DNA from: an uncultured Bacteroidales bacterium
GTDB lineage: Bacteria; Bacteroidota; Bacteroidia; Bacteroidales; P3
Direction: 5' to 3'
DNA: 6,993 nucleotides
Assembly (NCBI GenBank): GCA_947097635.1
Contig: CAMURW010000078.1
Location: forward strand, 1-6,993
Shown: one piece after another, positions 1 to 5,714 of the stretch
How the letters are laid out: each line of letters begins with the position of its first letter
Position numbering within the stretch: position 1 is the stretch's first letter
Made by a program: the position numbers and the translations under genes
Notes under the pieces: model-generated
Seen by the model: only the letters and a program-made list of their open reading frames with translations
The model's database searches: none
What the model was told of the DNA's origin: nothing

Positions 1-16
1 GGGAATTGTCACTCAT
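1..16 (-). CDS. possible 5' end of the gene downstream of rsfS (edge fragment)
   Basis: An ATG on the minus strand at 16-14 opens a frame reading MSDNS before the window ends. It lies 51 bases downstream of the rsfS stop and in the same orientation. In many Bacteroidetes the gene after rsfS is ftsH, the membrane AAA+ protease, so this could be its start. Five codons cannot show identity. The call rests on spacing and on general knowledge of synteny, and the ATG could be chance. Confidence 0.25.
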
Positions 17-67
17 TGGTTCTCTATGTTCGTTCTCTGTTGGGAAACTATGTGTGTGCGTAGAGTC

Positions 68-715
68 TTATCTGCTGGCCTTGGAGCGTGTGGTCTTTGC
101 TTTTGTGGTGCTGGCGGCCTTGGTTGATGTATGGCGGGGGGTAGGGGATGGATGGGAACGTGTTGCTGGTTTGCGAACGGTCTTCTTGGCGGGACGCTTG
201 CCAGTGCTGCTGTCTTTTGGGTCTTCCATGCCATTGCTATCGTTGCTGCGTGCCTTCTTTGCAGCCTTGGCTTTGGCACTGGCAGCTTTGGTGCGTTTCA
301 TCGACGGCGTGACAGTAGCTTCCTTTTGGTCTTCCTCGGGTTGGTAGTCTATACGTATGCCCTCGGCCCACAGGTCTTCCAGGCGGTAGAAATCGCGTTT
401 CTCTTTCAGAAACACATGCACCACGACATCGAAATAGTCCATCAGTACCCATTCGGCGTTGTCGTAGCCTTCCATCTTGCGTGGTACTTCGCCGGAGGTC
501 TTCTTGACGGTCTCAAAGACACCATCGGCTATGGCGTTGACGTGGGATGGCACGTTGCCGCTGGCAATGACGAAGAATTTTGCTGGTGCCGTAGGCAGCT
601 GCTGCAAGTCCAGTATCACCACATCCAGTCCTTTCTTGCTGGACATACCCAAGGCGGCTAACCTGGCCAGTACCTCGCTCTCGTTGGCAGCCTGTTTCTG
701 CTTGGTTTCTATCAT
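68..715 (-). CDS. rsfS: ribosome silencing factor RsfS (RsfS/YbeB/iojap family) with a long basic C-terminal tail
   Basis: RsfS binds uL14 (L14) on the large ribosomal subunit and blocks subunit joining, lowering translation in stationary phase or starvation. The 215-residue product carries the family core at about residues 15-125. It includes FFVIASGNVPSHVNAIAD (47-64) and the hallmark stretch GYDNAEWVLMDYFDVVVHVF (83-102), followed by FYRLEDLW (109-116). Typical bacterial RsfS proteins are about 105-125 residues and would end near residue 128. Here about 87 more residues follow (129-215), dominated by Lys, Ala, Ser, Thr, Arg and Pro with no hydrophobic core. They include AKAKAAKKA (147-155) and KRPAKKTVRKP (173-183) and resemble a histone-H1-type disordered tail. 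The frame is open throughout with no sign of a frameshift, so the tail appears to be real coding sequence. The ATG at 715 gives a sensible N-terminus; Met24 is an alternative but would trim conserved upstream helix. The core identity is near certain. The role of the tail is unknown, and rRNA binding is only an inference from its charge. Confidence 0.95.
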   Translation of the reverse strand: MIETKQKQAANESEVLARLAALGMSSKKGLDVVILDLQQLPTAPAKFFVIASGNVPSHVNAIADGVFETVKKTSGEVPRKMEGYDNAEWVLMDYFDVVVHVFLKEKRDFYRLEDLWAEGIRIDYQPEEDQKEATVTPSMKRTKAASAKAKAAKKARSNDSNGMEDPKDSSTGKRPAKKTVRKPATRSHPSPTPRHTSTKAASTTKAKTTRSKASR

Positions 716-735
716 GTATTTTTAATTATTTATTG

Positions 736-769
736 TATAAAGGCAAAAACGTTATAAAGGCAAAAACGT
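736..769. repeat. perfect tandem duplication, 17 bp x 2, upstream of rsfS
   Basis: The 17-bp unit TATAAAGGCAAAAACGT occurs twice head to tail (736-752 and 753-769) with no mismatch. It lies 21-54 bases before the rsfS start. On the rsfS sense strand each copy contains TTTTTG, like the TTTG box of Bacteroidetes promoters, with the two boxes 17 bases apart. It could be a duplicated promoter or leader element, or simple replication slippage. Confidence 0.9.
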
Positions 770-798
770 GTACACGACAATGATAACAAAAAGCGTGC

Positions 799-832
799 CA
801 AAGGTTTCTCTCATTGAATTGAAAGTGACAAA
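799..832 (-). promoter_or_regulatory. weak Bacteroidetes-type promoter candidate for rsfS
   Basis: On the minus strand TTTG (832-829) is followed after 22 bases by AACCTTTG (806-799). The second element is one mismatch from the Bacteroidetes -7 consensus TAnnTTTG, and the spacing is slightly longer than the usual 19-21. If used, transcription would start near 793, and the 17-bp tandem repeat would lie inside the rsfS leader. The match is loose and the region is AT-rich, so this is tentative. Confidence 0.25.
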
Positions 833-958
833 ATGGCAGACTTGTTGACTATACAATTGCGTGGCAAGATTGCATTAATTTTTTGTATAATGTAAAGAAA
901 CGTGCAGAAAATAGCCGCCACAGTCCCGCAGTACAGACGCTTTGTCTTTGGAAAAGCC

Positions 959-1387
959 TCAGAGCGCCTGTGCCGTGAGTGTGCGCTCTCCTCCCTCTTC
1001 GGAGAGGGTGAGGCGCAGGTAGTGGTCCGGCAGCAGTTCTTCTATCTTCTCAGTCCATTCCGTGAAGCAGTAGTGTCCGCTATAGAAATATTCTTCATAG
1101 CCAACGTCGTAGGCTTCGCCCAAGTTTTTGAGCCGGTAGAAGTCGAAATGGTAGACTGGATTGCCGTTGCCGGCGGCGTATTCGTTGATAATGGCGAAAG
1201 TGGGGCTGCAGACGTTCTGCATGACGCCCAGTTGTGCACATATTTCCTTGATGAGCGTGGTCTTGCCGACACCCATTTTCCCAAAGAAAGCGTAGAAGCG
1301 TTCTTCGGGAAATGCTGCCAACAGCTGTTGTGCCACCTGCGGCAGTGCCTCCAAGGAAGGTATCCTTATGGTCAGTGCGGGATTCAT
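959..1387 (-). CDS. tsaE: tRNA N6-threonylcarbamoyladenosine biosynthesis ATPase TsaE
   Basis: TsaE is the P-loop ATPase that works with TsaB and TsaD to place t6A at position 37 of ANN-decoding tRNAs. The 142-residue protein has a Walker A motif GKMGVGKTT (36-44), the family motif SPTFAIINEY (61-70), and HFDFYRLKNLGEAYDVGYEEY (80-100) with its conserved acidic residues. The motif FTEWTEKIEELLP follows (108-120). Its length is normal for the family. The frame stays open far upstream, but the ATG at 1387 is the right start because the protein then begins MNPALTIRIPS, typical of the family. Any earlier start would run through the DUF4293 gene. It sits 11 bases after the DUF4293 stop and appears to be the last gene of that minus-strand cluster. 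No Shine-Dalgarno sequence is visible, as is usual in Bacteroidetes. Confidence 0.95.
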   Translation of the reverse strand: MNPALTIRIPSLEALPQVAQQLLAAFPEERFYAFFGKMGVGKTTLIKEICAQLGVMQNVCSPTFAIINEYAAGNGNPVYHFDFYRLKNLGEAYDVGYEEYFYSGHYCFTEWTEKIEELLPDHYLRLTLSEEGGERTLTAQAL

Positions 1388-1398
1388 GATGAATAAAT

Positions 1399-1950
1399 TT
1401 ACCTCAGTCTGTCTGCGGCGTGCACCTTCAGTTCGTCTTTGCGTATGGCACGCTGTGCCAAGAACAGCAGCACTATGCTGGCCATGGGTATCCATGTGCC
1501 TGCGGCATACACTGCGTGCGTAACGCCGCATTGCAGCGAGTTGGCGAAGTTTTCCACTCCCTTGCCGAATTTGTCGACATAGAGGAGGAAAATGAGTCCT
1601 TCGTAGATGACGTTCAGCAGAAAGGCAAATGCCACTACTCTGAGTTGCAGTACGCGGTTTCTGTACATGAAGATGGCGGCGAGGGATATCGCTGCTACCA
1701 ATAATGCCAGCACTATCATAGGCCACGTGTGAACATTGCTAATGCTTGGGTCCATGTTCACGATGCCGCTGCCTGCTAGTATCTGGTCGTTCATCGCGGG
1801 GCAGGCTTTGGGTACCAGGTTAAGCTCGGCGTTCACAGTGTAGTTCTGAATGCCTGGTTCGGCCACATAGGTGGCAACGGGGAAGCGAAACAGCAGTGCC
1901 ATGGCGATGGCAGCCAGTGCCAGCAGCATACTTTGAATTCTTTGTATCAT
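1399..1950 (-). CDS. DUF4293 family integral membrane protein
   Basis: The 183-residue product fits the DUF4293 family, a Bacteroidetes-restricted four-helix membrane family without a known function. It starts MIQRIQSMLL, with a first hydrophobic segment at about 6-22. An extracytoplasmic loop (about 24-75) contains one cysteine (C50). Further membrane segments lie at about 77-96, 102-124 and 146-167. It ends with the family-typical charged tail RAIRKDELKVHAADRLR (167-183). The start lies only 4 bases after the BT_3928-type gene stop, which suggests translational coupling. Its stop is 11 bases before tsaE. The family assignment rests on the N-terminal MIQRIQ and the C-terminal RKDE...ADRLR signatures plus the topology. 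Confidence 0.85.
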   Translation of the reverse strand: MIQRIQSMLLALAAIAMALLFRFPVATYVAEPGIQNYTVNAELNLVPKACPAMNDQILAGSGIVNMDPSISNVHTWPMIVLALLVAAISLAAIFMYRNRVLQLRVVAFAFLLNVIYEGLIFLLYVDKFGKGVENFANSLQCGVTHAVYAAGTWIPMASIVLLFLAQRAIRKDELKVHAADRLR

Positions 1951-1954
1951 GCTA

Positions 1955-3100
1955 TTATTCTATTGCGAAAGGGTAGTCTTGGATTTTGTTTACGTTTGCC
2001 TTGCTCCATTTCGCCAGCACCTTGGCATCTTTCAGCAGTATGAAGCCAGGGTTGCTGCGCAGCATGGTCTCTATGGCTGTGGCATCGGCAAAGTAGTACA
2101 CTAGTTCGCTGAGGCGGTTTTGGTAGAGGTAGCTCTCCATGTCCTCGTTGAGGGCGCTGGTGAGGATCACGAAGTTGATGCCGTTCTCCAGGCAATAGTT
2201 GTGCACGTATGAGAGTGCACGGGTGTCGTCCTCTCCCATATCTTTTAGGTGGTGGATGGTGGCGATCATCACGTAATCGCTGCTGCCGATGATGTCTTTG
2301 GCATAGTCGTCGCCATCGGGAGCCACCATGCTGAAGCCGTCGGCCTTAATCTCGTAGGGATCTACCACGCGGCTGTCCACGAATTCGTGGTTGGCCACCC
2401 AGTTGCTATCCTTGTAGTAGTCCATCAGGTTGTCGCTGAGCATCTCCATTTCCTCGCCCGTGGTCTTGTCGCGGTAGGTGACGTAGCTTTTCACCTCCAT
2501 GTCGCCGCCGAAGGGTATCATTTGGTTGCCCACTTTCCAGGTGCGGAAGTCTATGCACGGCTCGTTTTTTATGTTCCACATGCCAAACAGCACCATCACG
2601 ATGACGGCAACTAGCGCGATGAGTGTGTCGCGTTCGAAATGACGTTCTCGTTTCCACTTGCTGCACAGGAAAATGATGATGGTGGGTACGTCCAGTGCGA
2701 TGTTTTTCCAGAATGTTTGCCAATTCGTCAGTTTTATGGCGTCGCCAAAGCATCCGCAGTCTGTCACCTTGTTGGTGAGAGCGTCGATGAGCGTGGTGGC
2801 GGTGAAGAATATCATCATCAGCAACAATAGCCAGGAGCCTGGTCTGCGCCAGGCGTTGGTAATCATCAGCACTCCCACCAGGAACTCTAAAGTGATGAGC
2901 GTTACGGAGAGGACGGGTGCCAGTGGCACAGCCCACTCAAAGGTGATGCTGCCCAGGCTCCATGCTGTCATATATTCTGTAATCTTGAAGGCAGTGCCCA
3001 TAGGGTCCACGCCTTTCATAAAACTGCTGAAGAGGAACACCAGCCCCACGGCAATGCGGCAGATGATATCCAGTGCTTTGGTAAATTTTGTCTCTTTCAT
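1955..3100 (-). CDS. BT_3928-type protein: DoxX/MauE-like membrane domain plus degenerate thioredoxin-like domain
   Basis: This 381-residue protein has an N-terminal polytopic domain of the DoxX/MauE type, with hydrophobic segments at about 11-27, 57-83, 89-105 and 133-147. A further helix at about 158-175 leads into a C-terminal domain (about 180-381). After the third helix is the motif DCGCFGDAIKLTNWQTFWKN (114-133), with cysteines at 115 and 117, typical of this group and reminiscent of redox-active MauE/VKOR-like proteins. The C-terminal part reads like a thioredoxin-like fold: an early PCIDFRTWKVG segment, a helix-strand pattern, and LRSNPGFILLKDAKVLAKW (347-365) where thioredoxins have the cis-Pro and closing strands. 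I see no CxxC where the active site is expected; the stretch there is IHHLKDMGEDD. It may relay or sense redox state in the envelope, but that is inference. The gene lies 40 bases after the DUF1599 gene and 4 before the DUF4293 gene. From memory, Bacteroides has tpiA after this gene; here it is absent. Confidence 0.85.
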   Translation of the reverse strand: MKETKFTKALDIICRIAVGLVFLFSSFMKGVDPMGTAFKITEYMTAWSLGSITFEWAVPLAPVLSVTLITLEFLVGVLMITNAWRRPGSWLLLLMMIFFTATTLIDALTNKVTDCGCFGDAIKLTNWQTFWKNIALDVPTIIIFLCSKWKRERHFERDTLIALVAVIVMVLFGMWNIKNEPCIDFRTWKVGNQMIPFGGDMEVKSYVTYRDKTTGEEMEMLSDNLMDYYKDSNWVANHEFVDSRVVDPYEIKADGFSMVAPDGDDYAKDIIGSSDYVMIATIHHLKDMGEDDTRALSYVHNYCLENGINFVILTSALNEDMESYLYQNRLSELVYYFADATAIETMLRSNPGFILLKDAKVLAKWSKANVNKIQDYPFAIE

Positions 3101-3140
3101 TAGTTATTAGGATCTTATTGTTCTTTGAAAATTCGATGGC

Positions 3141-3707
3141 TTATTTTTGTGCACAGTTCTCTGGCTGCCCGCCCAGCCTTATGAGGCAAAACAGGGAATA
3201 GTTGATGATGTCGGCGTAGCCGCCTTCCACTCCCTCGCTCACCAGTGTCTTGCCGTCATGGTCCTCGATCTGCTTGATGCGCATCAGTTTCATCAATATT
3301 ATGTCCACCATACTGCTCACACGCATCTGGCGCCATGCCTCTCCATAGTCATGGTTCTTTTTCAGCATCAGGTCCATGGTGTTGCGCAGGTGCTTGTCGT
3401 ATAGTTCCAGGGCTCTGTCCCACGGCAGTTCCATTTCTGTGTCGCCAGTCATCATCAGCTCGCTCTGTATCAGTGCCATCACGGCGTAGTTCACCATGGC
3501 CACAAACTCGGATTCCATGGCTTCTCCCACTACGTTTTCGCCGTTGTCTTGTATGCTGCGTATGCGGTTGGCCTTGATGAAAATCTGGTCTGTCAGCGAC
3601 GGCAGCCTCAGCACGCGCCACGAGGTGCCATAGTCGCGTGTCTTCTTTTCAAAGAGGTCTCTGCAGCGTCTCGTTTCTATCTTGAATTCTTCTTCGGTGT
3701 TGCTCAT
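3141..3707 (-). CDS. DUF1599 protein with two tandem domain copies
   Basis: The 188-residue soluble protein consists of two copies of the same roughly 65-residue all-alpha unit, at about residues 15-81 and 110-176. The copies are offset by 95 residues. Aligned elements are K..DYG.SWR.LR..SL.D (22-40) with K..DYGEAWR.MR..SM.D (117-135), then IFIKANRIRSIQD (42-54) with ILMKLMRIKQIED (137-149), and finally MVNYAVMALI (71-80) with IINYSLFCLI (167-176). This matches DUF1599, a family common in Bacteroidetes and thought to be related to nucleotide-modification or MazG-like all-alpha folds. The exact reaction is unknown. It is the first gene of the minus-strand cluster and is divergent from folP. 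The family's nearness to folate and nucleotide genes is suggestive but not proof of function. The ATG at 3707 is the only reasonable start. Confidence 0.88.
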   Translation of the reverse strand: MSNTEEEFKIETRRCRDLFEKKTRDYGTSWRVLRLPSLTDQIFIKANRIRSIQDNGENVVGEAMESEFVAMVNYAVMALIQSELMMTGDTEMELPWDRALELYDKHLRNTMDLMLKKNHDYGEAWRQMRVSSMVDIILMKLMRIKQIEDHDGKTLVSEGVEGGYADIINYSLFCLIRLGGQPENCAQK

Positions 3708-3711
3708 TATG

Positions 3712-3744
3712 CAAAAATATTCTTGCAGTTAAACAATTTTAAAA
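3712..3744 (-). promoter_or_regulatory. candidate promoter of the DUF1599-tsaE cluster
   Basis: On the minus strand TATTTTTG (3719-3712) matches the Bacteroidetes -7 consensus TAnnTTTG exactly. A TTTT (3744-3741), close to the -33 TTTG box, lies 21 bases upstream. The -7 box ends only 4 bases before the DUF1599 ATG, so the transcript would be leaderless or nearly so. The 91-base divergent spacer shows no equally good promoter for folP on the plus strand. Confidence 0.45.
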
Positions 3745-3798
3745 CGTGGTGTTCGTTATTTTATTGTATAGTATAAAAAATAAAAGTGTCCAAATAGT

Positions 3799-4656
3799 AT
3801 GTCTATGCACTCCTTTGGCCTCAACTGTAGAGGGCGTTTGGTGGAATACTATAAGCCCGTGGTGATGGGTATTCTCAATGTAACGGCTGATTCCTTTTAC
3901 GACGGAGGTCGCTACAACAGTGCCGAAGCTCTGTTGGCTCATGCCCGCGCTCTGCTGGTGGAAGGCGCCGATATTTTGGATGTGGGCGTGGTGTCTACGC
4001 GACCGGGAGCACAGTTGTTGGAGCCTGGCGAGGAAGCCAAGAAATTGGCGGGCGTGGTGCGTCTGCTGAGAAAGGAGCTGCCCTCCGATGTGGTGATAAG
4101 CGTGGACACATGTTTCTCGCTGCCGGCACAGCAGGCTTTGGACGAGGGTGCCGACATTGTCAACGATATCAGCGGAGGCCTCTTCGACGAAGAGATGTTT
4201 CCTATGGTGGCACGCCGCGGAGTACCCTACGTACTGATGCACAACATTGCCACTCCGGATCGGATGCAGCAACAGGCTCGCTACGACGATGTGGTGAGAG
4301 AAGTGGCACAGTTCTTCTCGCACCAGTTGCATAGGCTCTATACTCTCGGGGCGCAGGATGTCATCCTGGACCCCGGCTTCGGTTTCGGCAAAACGATGGA
4401 ACACAACTACCAACTCTTTGCCAACATACCTACACTGGTGCGCCTCTTTCCCCATCAACCCCTGCTGGTGGCGCTGAGCCGCAAAAGCATGATATATAAA
4501 CTGCTTGGCATCACGCCTCAGGAAGCACTCGCCGGCACCGTTGCCTTGGATGCGCAGGCATTGCTGATGGGTGCCGCCATGATACGCGTCCATGATGTGA
4601 AAGAAGCTGTGCAGACCGTAAGGCTGTACGAGCAGTTTCGCCCGGACCTCCAATAG
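3799..4656 (+). CDS. folP: dihydropteroate synthase
   Basis: FolP condenses 6-hydroxymethyl-7,8-dihydropterin pyrophosphate with p-aminobenzoate to give dihydropteroate, and is the target of sulfonamides. The 285-residue protein has the full TIM-barrel motif set: MGILNVTADSFYDGG (23-37), DVGVVSTRPGA (61-71), SVDT (101-104), the pterin-site Asn in VNDISGG (121-127), and LMHN (146-149). These are followed by ILDPGFGFGKTMEHNYQL (189-206), LSRKSMI (226-232) with the catalytic-site Lys229, and IRVHDVKEA (262-270). Its length is normal. Two local departures stand out: loop 1 reads NVTADSF where most DHPS have NVTPDSF, and the usual MH(M/x)(R/x)G segment reads MHNIATPD. The rest of the substrate loop, STRPG, is intact. 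There is no Shine-Dalgarno sequence. Met1 (3799) and Met3 (3805) are both possible starts. It is divergent from the DUF1599 gene and lies 56 bases ahead of cdaA, probably in one transcript. Confidence 0.97.
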   Translation: MSMHSFGLNCRGRLVEYYKPVVMGILNVTADSFYDGGRYNSAEALLAHARALLVEGADILDVGVVSTRPGAQLLEPGEEAKKLAGVVRLLRKELPSDVVISVDTCFSLPAQQALDEGADIVNDISGGLFDEEMFPMVARRGVPYVLMHNIATPDRMQQQARYDDVVREVAQFFSHQLHRLYTLGAQDVILDPGFGFGKTMEHNYQLFANIPTLVRLFPHQPLLVALSRKSMIYKLLGITPQEALAGTVALDAQALLMGAAMIRVHDVKEAVQTVRLYEQFRPDLQ

Positions 4657-4669
4657 TGCACCAGGCACT
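4655..4669 (+). terminator. small hairpin at the folP stop (weak attenuator candidate)
   Basis: AGTGC (4655-4659) pairs with GCACT (4665-4669) around the 5-base loop ACCAG. The hairpin overlaps the TAG stop of folP and is followed by a pyrimidine-rich TTCTC but no true T-tract. It is too short to be a confident terminator; at most it could pause or trim the folP-cdaA transcript. Confidence 0.15.
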
Positions 4670-4674
4670 TCTCA

Positions 4675-4707
4675 TAATGTAATAATAACCTTGTCCCTTT
4701 TACATTA
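4675..4707 (+). promoter_or_regulatory. perfect 8-bp inverted repeat just upstream of cdaA (operator or leader candidate)
   Basis: TAATGTAA (4675-4682) and TTACATTA (4700-4707) form a perfect 8+8 dyad with a 17-base spacer. The right arm ends 5 bases before the cdaA ATG, where a ribosome or a repressor would bind. The arms contain a single G/C pair, so an RNA hairpin would be weak. A protein-binding dyad is the more likely use, if it has one. Confidence 0.4.
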
Positions 4708-4712
4708 CAGCC

Positions 4713-5513
4713 ATGTTACCTCTGCTTATTCAGGGTTTGCCGCAGTTTACCCTCATCGACATCATCGATGTCGTTCTGGTGGCGCTGCTGGTCTATTGGA
4801 TATATAAACTTATGCGTGGCACCAATGTGATGCGCATCTTCTGGGCCATCGTCGTCATCTATGTGGCATTCCTCGTTACCAAGTTGCTTCACATGCGCCT
4901 CTCCAATGCCATCTTCGGAGCCATCACTAATTTTGGCATACTGGCGCTTATCATCGTGTTCCAACCCGAGATACGTCACTTGTTGCTGCTGGTAGGAACA
5001 AAAACCAGCCTGGCGGGCGATAGCACCAAGAAGCGGTTTCAGCGCTGGCGTCACCACGTCACCGAGGGCAACGAAGTGAATTTCGAGCCTTACATACAGG
5101 CTTGTATGCACATGAGCGCCAGCAAGACAGGAGCCTTGATTGTTTTTGTGCGCCAGAACGACGTTTCCGACCTGCTTGCCACTGGCGAAAAACTGAACGC
5201 ACAGGCCTCCAGTGCCCTCATAGAGAACATCTTCTTCAAAAACACCCCTCTCCACGACGGCGCCTTGCTGGTGAAGGGCAACACGTTGTTGGCGGCCCGC
5301 TGCATACTGCCCGTCAGCAGCAATATCCATATCAGTGCCGCGCTGGGGCTGCGTCACCGCAGTGCCATAGGCGTTACGGAGCAGTCCGACGTTGTCAGCG
5401 TGATAGTAAGCGAAGAGACGGGCGCCATCAGCTACGCCATGGGGGGCATCATCCATCACGACGTGTCCCCCGTGGAGCTACGTCAGTTTCTTGCAAAAGA
5501 GATAAAACAATAA
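4713..5513 (+). CDS. cdaA: diadenylate cyclase CdaA (DacA), membrane-bound c-di-AMP synthase
   Basis: CdaA makes cyclic di-AMP from two ATP. In other bacteria c-di-AMP controls potassium and osmolyte transport and cell-wall balance. The 266-residue protein has three N-terminal membrane helices (about 14-33, 39-57 and 67-84), a short basic linker, and a DAC domain from about 100. The catalytic DGA motif is at 182-184 (within LHDGALLV), the nucleotide-contacting RHR at 214-216 (LRHRSAIG), and SEETG at 233-237. Length and topology are standard for the CdaA class, which is distinct from soluble DisA. The ATG at 4713 gives a short cytoplasmic or interfacial N-terminus before the first helix and fits the family start. 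Many Firmicutes pair cdaA with cdaR and glmM, but here the upstream partner is folP. No c-di-AMP phosphodiesterase or target is in the window. Confidence 0.96.
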   Translation: MLPLLIQGLPQFTLIDIIDVVLVALLVYWIYKLMRGTNVMRIFWAIVVIYVAFLVTKLLHMRLSNAIFGAITNFGILALIIVFQPEIRHLLLLVGTKTSLAGDSTKKRFQRWRHHVTEGNEVNFEPYIQACMHMSASKTGALIVFVRQNDVSDLLATGEKLNAQASSALIENIFFKNTPLHDGALLVKGNTLLAARCILPVSSNIHISAALGLRHRSAIGVTEQSDVVSVIVSEETGAISYAMGGIIHHDVSPVELRQFLAKEIKQ

Positions 5514-5537
5514 CATCCTCGTTTCAATATCATCCTC

Positions 5538-5553
5538 GGTTTGGAAACCTTTT
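5538..5553 (+). terminator. weak terminator-like hairpin after cdaA
   Basis: GGTT (5538-5541) and AACC (5546-5549) form a 4-bp stem around TGGA, followed directly by TTTT (5550-5553), 25 bases after the cdaA stop. The position and T-run fit an intrinsic terminator, but the stem is short, so termination would be inefficient. Just upstream, CATCCTCG occurs twice with a 17-base period (5514-5521 and 5531-5538). Confidence 0.3.
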
Positions 5554-5579
5554 GGCTGTGACGACAACGTGGCACTGCA

Positions 5580-5640
5580 GCATGCCTATCCGCGAGATGC
5601 CCAATTTGCCGCACTTTGGGACACCCGGTGGGAGGCATGC
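5580..5640. repeat. nested inverted repeat (about 61 bases)
   Basis: The outer arms GCATGCC (5580-5586) and GGCATGC (5634-5640) are perfectly complementary. Inside them, TGCCCAA (5598-5604) can pair with TTGGGACA (5616-5623), with one bulged A. Each outer arm continues as part of the repeated word GCATGCCTAT. The layout suggests an RNA stem with an inner hairpin, or a small palindromic repeat unit. Confidence 0.4.
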
Positions 5641-5714
5641 CTATGTGTTTAAGAAGCATCCAGAATCCTGTTGAATCCTACAAGTGGGGAGAAGCAACCC
5701 GCCATCGGGTAATG

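Noticed and set aside
849..889. Terminator for tsaE from the TATACAA/TTGTATA inverted repeat
   Set aside because: The arms are AT-only apart from one pair, with a 26-base loop and about 70 bases beyond the stop. It is too weak to call.
902..1396. 164-codon plus-strand frame opposite tsaE
   Set aside because: Antisense shadow of tsaE with no family signature.
1388..1726. Extended N-terminus for tsaE
   Set aside because: The frame is open upstream, but the extra residues overlap the DUF4293 gene and do not resemble TsaE. The family start is at 1387.
3739..4668. 309-codon open frame on the minus strand opposite folP
   Set aside because: It is fully antisense to a clear folP, is His/Gln-rich with no family pattern, and arises from the codon bias of the real gene.
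4716..5459. 247-codon open frame on the minus strand opposite cdaA
   Set aside because: It mirrors the cdaA coding sequence and has no recognisable domain.
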